Assembly (NCBI GenBank): GCA_003161435.1
Contig: PMOS01000044.1
Coordinates: 36,824-100,823, forward strand
Source of the DNA: Vulcanimicrobiota bacterium
GTDB taxonomy: Bacteria > Vulcanimicrobiota > Vulcanimicrobiia > Vulcanimicrobiales > Vulcanimicrobiaceae
DNA length: 64,000 bases
Direction: 5' to 3'
The notes under the pieces: generated by a model
Told to the model about the DNA's origin: nothing
What the model saw: only the letters and a program-made list of their open reading frames with translations
The model's database searches: none
In this document: positions 8,697 to 15,878 of the stretch, piece after piece
Position numbering within the stretch: position 1 is the first letter of the stretch
Layout: the number at the start of each line of letters is the position of its first letter
Program-made: the position numbers and the translations under genes

Positions 8697-8911
8697 CACG
8701 CACCTCCAACCGTCGTGGTCGTTACGTCGATCGTCAGGGCCACCGTTTGGCCGCGTCCGTCGGCGATCGCGAACGTGCAGTGTCCGGCGCCGCTGGCCGT
8801 GACGGCAAATGCCGTCCCGCTCGATGGCGAAACCGTGGCGATCCCGTTGCACGAGTTCGTCTGACCGGCCGGGGGCGTCGAGATCGTGAACGACCTGACG
8901 GTGCGATGCAT
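8696..8911 (-). CDS. Orphan Ig-like domain ORF coupled to the propeller lipoprotein
   Basis: A 71-residue protein from ATG 8911 (the frame is open to 8962). Residues about 20-70 ('NSCNGIATVSPSSGTAF', 'GAGHCTFAIADGRGQT') look like a single C-terminal Ig-like module with two cysteines that could pair, as seen at the ends of larger secreted proteins. There is no signal peptide and no ribosome site, and the ATG would sit at or near the predicted transcription start 3' of the box at 8944-8960. It may be a leaderless small gene or the relic of a larger one. Its TGA overlaps the ATG of the propeller gene. Confidence 0.45.
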   Translation of the reverse strand: MHRTVRSFTISTPPAGQTNSCNGIATVSPSSGTAFAVTASGAGHCTFAIADGRGQTVALTIDVTTTTVGGA

Positions 8912-8943
8912 GACGCGAGCGTAATCACGTGCGGCGCTGACGA

Positions 8944-8960
8944 ATAGTAGGGGAAACCCC
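8944..8960 (-). promoter_or_regulatory. GGGGTTTCCC(C)TACTAT box, copy A
   Basis: On the minus strand this reads GGGGTTTCCCCTACTAT, identical to the boxes at 11764-11779 and 14463-14478 except for one extra C. It lies 33 nt before ATG 8911. The core GGGGTTTCCC is close to palindromic. Probably a binding site for one of the LuxR-type regulators encoded beside it, or a promoter recognised by a particular sigma factor; the sharing is observed, the role is inferred. Confidence 0.6.
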
Positions 8961-9007
8961 ACCGTTCACGGTTCGCAGGCCGTCGAGACGCCGTTTCGAA
9001 GTGGCTG

Positions 9008-11707
9008 CTACGCCCGCGTATCGTTGGCGGAGACGTAGGCGATCAAGCGGCCGCGCGAAGCAAAACCGAGCTTCGCATACAGCGATCCGATGTGCTTCTC
9101 CACGGCCTTTACCGTCACGTCGAGCTCGCTCGCGATCTCGCCGTTGGAGAGACCTTGGCCCGCGAGCGCCAAGACCTCGCGTTCACGCGTCGTGAGTCCC
9201 GGCGTGCCTCGAACCCGGGTGCCGTGGGCCTCCGTCCTCGCTTCGACCTCGATGCGGCGCAGCGGTACCGTCGCGCCGATACGGCGGTAGATTGCGGCGG
9301 CTTCTTGTGGCCGCTCCGCGAGCTCGAGGGCTTCGGCTTCCCACAGCGGGCAGCCCATCGCGTGAAAGCGCTCGACGGCTTCGAGCGAACGTTCGCGCGC
9401 GGCCTGCGAATCGCCCCGACGACGCGCCGCGAGCGCGTCGAAAAGCGGCAACGCGGCTTTGAACGTCACGTCCCCGCGCAGCGACGCGAGGTGGGCGACG
9501 ACCGTTCGCGCCCGCTGCACGTCGTCCGGCGTGCCGACGCGCGCGACGCTTAGGTACAACACGAACGGTGTTCGCGCGTCCGCCGGCTCTGCGAGCGCCT
9601 GGCGCAAGAGCTCTTGCGCATCGCCGACTCGGCCGGCGCGCAGCAACCCTCCCGCCGCACCGGCCGCCAGCCGGCCGAGGTGTTTGCGCGGAAGAGGTTC
9701 GGCCGCAAACCGGCCGAGGAGCACGTCGTCGCCGAGCAGCTCGCCGATCAGCGGTGCGCACGATACCATCTCGAGCCGTGCCAGCGCGTATTCGGACGGT
9801 ATCGCCAGCGCGCGGTCGAGGCACTCGCGCGCCTGCGAGAGCTCGCCGCGAAGAAACCAATAGCGCGCCTTCGTAGCGAGCACGAAGGCCTCGCTCGATT
9901 TGAGGCGCTGGGTCTTCGCCAAGCTCTCGGTTTCCGTGAAATACGGCAGGGCCTCGTCGAATCGGGCGAGGTCCGTAAAGGCACCCGCGGCGTTCGAGAG
10001 GATGACGTGTCGCGTGAACGCGTCGTCACCCGCCGCGACCAGGCTCTCACGAAAAGCCAGCCGGCACGCCTCCACCTCCGCATTGCCCGCCGCGATGGCG
10101 GCTCGCGTCGCATGATAAACGGCGCGAACCTTCGAGCCGCTCGCATCGAGCTCGCCGCCGTCGATCGTCGCGAGCAACGCGGCCGCGTCGTCGCCGCGCC
10201 CGAGCAATTGAAAGAGGTGCGCCAAGCGTACGTCCGCGCGGGTCCGGAGGCTCGCGTGCTCCGCGCCAGTCAAGCGGTCGCGCAAGCGCTCCAGCGGCAG
10301 CGTGCAATCGTCGTCGTCGAGGCTGTAGAGCGCCGCCGTCTGCTCGAAACGCGCGTCGGACTCGGCTTCGAGGTCGTTCGCGGCGGCGAATGCCTCGGCG
10401 GCCTGCTCGTAGTAGGCACCGCACAGGCGCTTGTCGAGGTTGTAGTTGTGCGCGCGGCCGAGCTTCAGTCCGATGCGCGCCGCGTCGAGCGATCGAGGCT
10501 GCACCGAAGCGAGCGCCCCGTCATAGTACCGAACGGCATCGTCGTACGCAAAGACCGCGCGCGCCTCGTCGCCGGCCCGTTCGCCGTAGCGCGCAGCCGC
10601 GTCGCGGTCGCCGGCCGCCCAGGTGTGGTAGGCCAAGTCCTGAATGCTGCGTTCCTCTTCGGGTAACGCCTCGAGCGCTCGCGCGATCGCACGGTGGAAA
10701 TCCGCGACCTGCGTTCGCAGGAAGCTGTCGTAGATCGCCTCGCGCGTCACGGCGTGCCGGAAGACGAACGTGCCCGGAGCCTCTTCGGATACCAGCTGGA
10801 GCGCGCACGCCCGGTGAAGCGCTCCCAGGACGCGATCGTGAGGAACGTGCAGGATCGCTTCGAGCAATGCCGTTCTAAAGCGGCGCCCCACGACGGCGGC
10901 GTGCGCGAGGATATGACGCTCTTCCTCAGAGAGAGGCCGCAAGCGCTCGATGATCGCCGCGCGAATTGTCGCGGGGAGATCGCTCTGCCGGGAAGCGGCA
11001 TCGATTTTCTCCAGCGCGTTCTTCAACAGCTCCTCGACGAAGAGCGGGTTCCCGTCGCTGAGCCGGACGATGCTCTCGCGGGTCTGCGCCGAAAGCGCGC
11101 CGGTCTGCTCGAGCGTCGCGTCGACGAACCGGCGCGTCGCGTCGACGTCCAGCGGGCGGAGGTGGATCGTGACCGCGAGTCGCTGCAGCTTTGCCAGGCT
11201 CGCAAACATCGGGCCGTCGTCGCGGATGCTCTCCGGTCGATAGCTGACGACGAGCATCAGACGCTGGCTGCTCGCGGCGTCGGCGATTGCGGCTATCAAC
11301 TCCGCGGTGGCGGGGTCCGACCAATGCAGATCCTCGACCACTGCGACGATCGCGCTGCGCTCGGCTTCACGGGCGAACGCACGAATGAGCGGTTCGAACT
11401 GTTCGTCGCGCGAGCGCGCCGGCGTGAGCGAGTCCGCCTGCGCATCCAGCTGCCCGAGCAGATCGAGCACCGGGCCGTACGGGCGCTGCGCGAACTCGCG
11501 GCAGTTCGCAAGCGCGACGCGCAGCCGCGGCACGGCGAGAGAACGCACGAACTCGGACAGGAGCCGCGACTTCCCGACGCCGGCCTCACCGGCCACGAGG
11601 ATGAGCCCGCCGCGCCCAGCGCTCGCGCTTCGGCGGCGCTCGTGGAGCAGCTCGAGCTCCTGGCGACGTTCGATCAGCGGACGGCAAAACACCGGCTGCA
11701 CAAGCAT
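9008..11707 (-). CDS. Large ATP-binding LuxR-family regulator (LAL/MalT-like)
   Basis: An 899-residue protein starting at ATG 11707 (the frame is open to 11932, but that part covers the divergent control region). Near the N-terminus an AAA_16/STAND ATPase domain shows Walker A 'GEAGVGKSRLL' and Walker B 'VVEDLHWSDP'. The middle 450 residues are helical and TPR-like, and the last 60 form a LuxR helix-turn-helix ('LTTREREVLALAGQGLS', 'KAVEKHIGSLYAKLG'). Such regulators bind an inducer and ATP, oligomerise and activate promoters. It is divergent from the lipoprotein gene at 11816, and a shared box lies between the two starts; it is the prime candidate to bind the three boxes here. Confidence 0.9.
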   Translation of the reverse strand: MLVQPVFCRPLIERRQELELLHERRRSASAGRGGLILVAGEAGVGKSRLLSEFVRSLAVPRLRVALANCREFAQRPYGPVLDLLGQLDAQADSLTPARSRDEQFEPLIRAFAREAERSAIVAVVEDLHWSDPATAELIAAIADAASSQRLMLVVSYRPESIRDDGPMFASLAKLQRLAVTIHLRPLDVDATRRFVDATLEQTGALSAQTRESIVRLSDGNPLFVEELLKNALEKIDAASRQSDLPATIRAAIIERLRPLSEEERHILAHAAVVGRRFRTALLEAILHVPHDRVLGALHRACALQLVSEEAPGTFVFRHAVTREAIYDSFLRTQVADFHRAIARALEALPEEERSIQDLAYHTWAAGDRDAAARYGERAGDEARAVFAYDDAVRYYDGALASVQPRSLDAARIGLKLGRAHNYNLDKRLCGAYYEQAAEAFAAANDLEAESDARFEQTAALYSLDDDDCTLPLERLRDRLTGAEHASLRTRADVRLAHLFQLLGRGDDAAALLATIDGGELDASGSKVRAVYHATRAAIAAGNAEVEACRLAFRESLVAAGDDAFTRHVILSNAAGAFTDLARFDEALPYFTETESLAKTQRLKSSEAFVLATKARYWFLRGELSQARECLDRALAIPSEYALARLEMVSCAPLIGELLGDDVLLGRFAAEPLPRKHLGRLAAGAAGGLLRAGRVGDAQELLRQALAEPADARTPFVLYLSVARVGTPDDVQRARTVVAHLASLRGDVTFKAALPLFDALAARRRGDSQAARERSLEAVERFHAMGCPLWEAEALELAERPQEAAAIYRRIGATVPLRRIEVEARTEAHGTRVRGTPGLTTREREVLALAGQGLSNGEIASELDVTVKAVEKHIGSLYAKLGFASRGRLIAYVSANDTRA

Positions 11708-11748
11708 CGTCGTGGTTCGACGTTCGGTCGGCGCGACGGAGCTGCCTG

Positions 11749-11779
11749 CCCGCACGAATGCGGGGGGTTTCCCTACTAT
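11749..11779 (+). promoter_or_regulatory. GGGGTTTCCCTACTAT box, copy B, preceded by a hairpin
   Basis: GGGGTTTCCCTACTAT spans 11764-11779 and is preceded by the perfect inverted repeat CCCGCA-CGAA-TGCGGG (11749-11764). Thirteen GC-rich bases later follows GACGCCCTAGCGTGTG, which matches GACCACGTAGCGTTTG downstream of copy C at the same distance. If TAGCGT is the -10 region, transcription would begin almost at ATG 11816. It lies between the divergent regulator (11707) and lipoprotein (11816) genes. Confidence 0.6.
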
Positions 11780-11815
11780 CGCCCGACGGGGGGACGCCCT
11801 AGCGTGTGAGCCATC

Positions 11816-13381
11816 ATGCAGTTCGCCGTCAGGCCCCTTCGCTCGTTCGGGGGAGCGGTTACGCTCCTTGCCGCGTTCGCCGCCGGATGCAACGGGGGTT
11901 CGTCGGCTGCCCCGCCGCTCGGCAACGGGCACGCGGCGACTCCCTCGCCTTCGCCCTCACCTGCGCCGTTGCCGGCATCGGCAACCGCGACCCTGTCCGT
12001 CGGAACGTCCGCGGCGAGCGCGTCACTCGGTCCGGTACTGGGCGGCTACAACGCTACGATCGTCATGCCGCCCGCGTCGGCGCCCGCGACGCTCACCGTA
12101 GCGCTCGACGCCACGCAGCCGCCGGGTACGCCGGCCGTGCAAACGGTGAAACGCCGGACGCGAACGATCGGGAGCGCCGGCATCGTGCCGGTCATGTTCT
12201 TGACGATGACGGCGAACGTAACGGTGACCTTCGGCGCGACGCCGGCCTTTTCGTTCGTCCTGCCGCCGGGTGCGGCGAGCCTGGGGCAGCTCGACTACGT
12301 CGCACTCTACGATCCGACGGCCGCCCCGCAGGTCGGCTGGACCGCGCTCGAAGGCCCTGGGACGACCAGCGGAGATACGATCGCCTTCACGGGATCGAGC
12401 GCGCAGCTCCAGCTCAAGTCCGGCGTCACCTACGACGTCGCGCTCTTCTCGGTGACGAGCGCACTGCCGACGCCATCGCCCTCTTCCGTCCCGACGCCGA
12501 CGCCGACACCGACGCAAGCGCCGAGCGCGCAGCATCTCTATACGATCGGCGTTCGCGGTACCTACGCAGTCATCGCGGAGTACGGCTTGCCGCTGACGTC
12601 GAGCTCGACCCCGATCGCTACGGTTCCAGCGCCGGTGGCGAGCGGAGGTTCGCTCGGACCGTTCCTTGCCGTGAATGCGGGGAACGTCGTCTATACCGAC
12701 ATCTTCAATCGCGAATACTTCGCGTTGAAGCAACCGATCAGCTCCAAGAGCACGCCGAGCGCGGCATTCGACGGCATCGCGGGTTGCTGCAACAACTTCT
12801 ACACGTTCATGCCGATCGCGCTTTCGCCGCTGGGCGAACTCGCCGGTACTGAGTCGACCGGGCCCATTTCGAGCCCATTCCTCCATCTCTACGCGTCCCC
12901 GTTCACGAACCAGACCATGAGCACGACGACGCTCGTGTTGTCGAGCGTGGGCGCCGGACTGGCGTTCGATGCGGCGGGGAACCTCTTCATCGGTGGATCG
13001 TCCACACCGAGCAACGGCGTCATCCAAGAGTACGACGGAAATCGCCTCACGACGCTTCTGAACATCAACGACGTCTTCATCACCGGCATCGCGATGAACG
13101 CGAACGAACTGGCGGTCGCGGGCGTGAAACAGCAGAGCTCGGGCATTGACGCGCCGGAGGTCCTCGTGTACGCGTTGCCGCTCACGCTGTCGAGCGTACC
13201 GCTGGCGACGATCACCAACGGCGTAGCGGGGAACTTCGCTGCGCTCGACGCCGCCGGGAACCTCTACGTCAGCAGCGTCGGCGGCGGCCTGGGCGTCTAT
13301 GCGGCGCCGCTCTCGAACACGAGCAGCCCCACGAACTTCGGCAACCTGGGCATCGCCGGCCAAGTCGTGATCGGGCCGTAG
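11816..13381 (+). CDS. Stalked surface lipoprotein with C-terminal propeller-like domain
   Basis: A 521-residue lipoprotein. The signal peptide ends in 'LLAAFAAGC' (lipobox), followed by a short S/P-rich stretch, a beta-rich domain (about 60-215) and a Pro/Thr/Ser linker ('PTPTPTPTQAPS', about 222-240). The C-terminal 280 residues have repeated 'AGNLYVSS', 'AFDAAGNLFIGG' and 'FAALDAAGNLYV' blades, suggesting an SMP-30/NHL-type propeller. The two-domain stalk layout resembles the lipoprotein at 57915. There is no clear ribosome site before ATG 11816; it may be translated from a very short leader downstream of box B. Confidence 0.7.
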   Translation: MQFAVRPLRSFGGAVTLLAAFAAGCNGGSSAAPPLGNGHAATPSPSPSPAPLPASATATLSVGTSAASASLGPVLGGYNATIVMPPASAPATLTVALDATQPPGTPAVQTVKRRTRTIGSAGIVPVMFLTMTANVTVTFGATPAFSFVLPPGAASLGQLDYVALYDPTAAPQVGWTALEGPGTTSGDTIAFTGSSAQLQLKSGVTYDVALFSVTSALPTPSPSSVPTPTPTPTQAPSAQHLYTIGVRGTYAVIAEYGLPLTSSSTPIATVPAPVASGGSLGPFLAVNAGNVVYTDIFNREYFALKQPISSKSTPSAAFDGIAGCCNNFYTFMPIALSPLGELAGTESTGPISSPFLHLYASPFTNQTMSTTTLVLSSVGAGLAFDAAGNLFIGGSSTPSNGVIQEYDGNRLTTLLNINDVFITGIAMNANELAVAGVKQQSSGIDAPEVLVYALPLTLSSVPLATITNGVAGNFAALDAAGNLYVSSVGGGLGVYAAPLSNTSSPTNFGNLGIAGQVVIGP

Positions 13382-13388
13382 GCGAAAC

Positions 13389-13610
13389 GTGGAGACTGCC
13401 TGGCGAGACCCGCTGTCGCCGCGCGAGCGCGAGGTCGTCGCGCTCGTCGCAGCGGGCGCATCGAATCGGACGATCGGCTACATCCTCGCGATCTCGGACA
13501 AAGCGGTCGAGAAACATCTGGCCAGCGCCTTCGCGAAGCTCGGCGCCGTTTCGCGAACGCAAATCGCATCACGCGTGATCACCGAAGGTGCCGGCCGCCG
13601 CGCGCGCTAG
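13389..13610 (+). CDS. Free-standing LuxR-type helix-turn-helix protein
   Basis: A 73-residue protein, GTG start 8 nt after the upstream lipoprotein stop. It consists almost only of a GerE/LuxR DNA-binding domain: 'LSPREREVVALVAAGASN' (scaffold helices) and 'KAVEKHLASAFAKLG' (recognition helix). There is no receiver, ATPase or PAS domain. The domain is similar to the C-terminus of the 899-residue regulator nearby, including 'KAVEKH', so both may recognise the same or overlapping sites. It could be a constitutive activator or a competitor of the large regulator; this is inference. Confidence 0.85.
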   Translation: METAWRDPLSPREREVVALVAAGASNRTIGYILAISDKAVEKHLASAFAKLGAVSRTQIASRVITEGAGRRAR

Positions 13611-13645
13611 CGGCCGTTCGCAACATTGCCCTAGGGGAGGTTCCA

Positions 13646-14446
13646 GTGGACTCTACGTATCGTCACGTTTACGCGTCCTCGCTGACGCTGCTCGTTGCTG
13701 CATGCGCGGTCGCCGGCTGCAGTGGCAGCGGCGGTTCGGCGTCGGCTGTGAGAGCGGTGCCGGCCGCCACTTCAACGGCGTCGGCCTCTGCGTCCCCGAC
13801 GGCCAGCCCGACGCCGGCCGCAACGCGCGCACCTTCGTCGTGCACCACGAGCACGGCTTCGGCGTTGAGCGGGACCGAGAGTTTCGTGCAAGCCTTCGAT
13901 GGCGGGCCCGGCTTGGACGGTGCGTACGCCGTTTCGTTGTCCTGGACCCCGGGGACGTACGGCCAGCGCGTCTCCCAGTCCGGATCTCTGAACGGACCTT
14001 TTACGGTGGTCCAAGACTCGCAATTCATCGGATCAGGCGGCGGCTGCGAAAATTCTGCCACAATCGGGAATCTGCGACCGGGCACCACGTATTACTTCGA
14101 GGTAGCGGGTTACGCCGATGCTACGCATCTCACACCGGCCTCGAACGTCGCGACGCTAACGATTCCACCGAGCAGCGGCGACGCCGGGCCGCTGACCGTC
14201 GGCGGTACGAAACGCTCGGGCGCGGTTTCGTGGAAGAATCCCGTGCAAGGCTATCGCTTTTATGAGGCGTCGTCGCTCGGCGGAACGTATAGCCTCGACC
14301 AAGACACGGGGTTTGAACCCGACCAAGAGTTCCTTGGCTTCTTGCTCGGAGTGGCTGCCGGCACGACGGTCTGCGTCGAACTGCAGGGCTACGGCTCCAG
14401 CGGTCAACTCGGGCCGCTCGAAGGGCCGACGTGTGGGACGTTCTAG
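13646..14446 (+). CDS. Lipoprotein with Fn3-like domains
   Basis: A 266-residue protein, GTG start at 13646 with GGGGAGG about 7 nt upstream. The signal peptide ends in 'VAGCSGSGG' (lipobox), then a Ser/Ala/Pro linker to about residue 70. Two repeats follow that resemble fibronectin type III: the first ends with 'LRPGTTYYFEVAGY', the second with 'AAGTTVCVELQGYGSSG'. Both the N-terminus and the 'GCSGSGG' lipobox match the next lipoprotein (14561), suggesting a common origin of the secretion signals. A cell-surface role is likely; the ligand is unknown. Confidence 0.7.
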   Translation: MDSTYRHVYASSLTLLVAACAVAGCSGSGGSASAVRAVPAATSTASASASPTASPTPAATRAPSSCTTSTASALSGTESFVQAFDGGPGLDGAYAVSLSWTPGTYGQRVSQSGSLNGPFTVVQDSQFIGSGGGCENSATIGNLRPGTTYYFEVAGYADATHLTPASNVATLTIPPSSGDAGPLTVGGTKRSGAVSWKNPVQGYRFYEASSLGGTYSLDQDTGFEPDQEFLGFLLGVAAGTTVCVELQGYGSSGQLGPLEGPTCGTF

Positions 14447-14462
14447 CGCGGCTCCAAAGGTC

Positions 14463-14478
14463 GGGGTTTCCCTACTAT
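14463..14478 (+). promoter_or_regulatory. GGGGTTTCCCTACTAT box, copy C
   Basis: Identical over 16 bases to copy B. Thirteen bases downstream follows GACCACGTAGCGTTTG, similar to the second motif of copy B. It lies 82 nt before the GTG start of the propeller lipoprotein at 14561, which, unlike copies A and B, has an ordinary ribosome site (GGGAG, 14548-14552). Confidence 0.6.
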
Positions 14479-14560
14479 TGCCGCGCGCGGCGACCACGTA
14501 GCGTTTGTAGGCGAACGGCCGCGACCGTTCGCGCAATCGTAGGACTGGGAGAATGTCGCT

Positions 14561-15802
14561 GTGGACTCAACGCTTCGTTGCACGCGGAATCGCCTCGTGC
14601 TGTTGGGAGTATCGCTTCTCCTCTCGGGCTGCAGCGGCTCGGGCGGCGCAGCGCAAACGGTGACGCCGGTCGCGTCGGCGCAACCGACTGCAACGCCGCC
14701 GCCGAGCGGGTCCTCGACGCCTAGTCCATCGCCGCGTCCGAGCTCATCGGTGACACCGAGTCCGTCGCCGACGCCGACATCCACGGTGACGCCCACGCCG
14801 CGCCCGTCGCCGACTCCGATACCGACCGCGAGCCCATCACCGAGCCCGAGCCCCACACCTGGGCCTTCGCTCATCACCGAGTTCACGACACCGGGCGGCG
14901 CCAACTCGCTTCCGGAGGGCATCGTTCTCGGACCCGACGGCAACCTCTGGTTCGCCGAGCTCGGGGTGAGCAGGATCGCGCAAATTACGACCGCAGGAGC
15001 GATTCACGAACAGTCCTTGCCGGGCGTCGGCCCGAGCTCGAGCCCGTTCGATCCGACCGGCATTACGGTTGGATCCGACGGCCGGTTATGGTTCACCGGC
15101 GAGAACAGCGCGCTGGGCGCCATTCAAACCGACTTCACCCATCTGTTCTTCACGGTCTTTCCGAGCGGCGAGCCGTTCGGCATCACGCACGGCCCCGACG
15201 GTAAGGTCTGGTTCACGGATTTCACGCTGAGCCAGATCGCTAGCATCCCGACGGCCGGCGGCACCGCTACACGCTATTCGATCGGGGGTTCCATCGAGCC
15301 GAGCGCGATCGTAACCGGTCCCGACGGGGCGCTGTGGTTCAGCGAAGAGGGCGTCGGCGCCGCGGTCGGCCGCGTGACGACGGCCGGCGTGTTCACGAGT
15401 TTCGCGATCCCGACGAGCGGCGCCGGCCTCACGGACATCACCAACGGCCCCGACGGTGCGCTCTGGTTCGTCGAGAATCAAACCAACAAGATCGGCCGGA
15501 TAACCGTGACCGGAAGCGTGACGGAATTCCCGTTGCCGAGTGGATCGTTCCCGTACGGCATCGCGACGGGCCCCGACGGCGCGCTATGGTTCACCGAACG
15601 GATCAGCAATAAGATCGGGCGCTTGACGACGGCCGGGGCGTTCAGCGAATACGCGCTGCCGACCGCCAATGCCGCGCCGCTCAAGATCACCGCCGGGCCC
15701 GATAACGCGTTGTGGTTCACCGAAGAGCTCTCCGGCAAGATCGGCCGCATCCCGACCAGCGCCGCGACCATGGACTCGATACGACGCCGCCCACGCCGCT
15801 AG
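14561..15802 (+). CDS. Stalked lipoprotein with Vgb-like beta-propeller
   Basis: A 413-residue protein, GTG start at 14561. The signal peptide ends in 'LLLSGCSGSGG'; a long Pro/Ser/Thr stalk (about 35-105, 'PSPTPTPS' pattern) lifts a propeller of six to seven blades from the membrane. Each blade has 'GPDGALWFTE' and 'KIGRITTAG'-type signatures as in Vgb/SMP-30-like folds. Residues known from the true Vgb lyase cannot be verified by eye, so enzymatic activity is left open. Box C lies in its promoter region. Confidence 0.8.
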   Translation: MDSTLRCTRNRLVLLGVSLLLSGCSGSGGAAQTVTPVASAQPTATPPPSGSSTPSPSPRPSSSVTPSPSPTPTSTVTPTPRPSPTPIPTASPSPSPSPTPGPSLITEFTTPGGANSLPEGIVLGPDGNLWFAELGVSRIAQITTAGAIHEQSLPGVGPSSSPFDPTGITVGSDGRLWFTGENSALGAIQTDFTHLFFTVFPSGEPFGITHGPDGKVWFTDFTLSQIASIPTAGGTATRYSIGGSIEPSAIVTGPDGALWFSEEGVGAAVGRVTTAGVFTSFAIPTSGAGLTDITNGPDGALWFVENQTNKIGRITVTGSVTEFPLPSGSFPYGIATGPDGALWFTERISNKIGRLTTAGAFSEYALPTANAAPLKITAGPDNALWFTEELSGKIGRIPTSAATMDSIRRRPRR

Positions 15803-15878
15803 CCGGCCGAGGCACTCGCGGTCCTGCCGCGTCAGCTCGCGGCAAAGGGCGCGAGCGAGCGACGGGGTATCGAGCGAT

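Noticed and set aside
14561..15802. Virginiamycin B lyase (antibiotic resistance)
   Set aside because: Only the blade repeats resemble Vgb. The protein is a stalked lipoprotein, one of several in the window, so a specific streptogramin lyase role is not supported.
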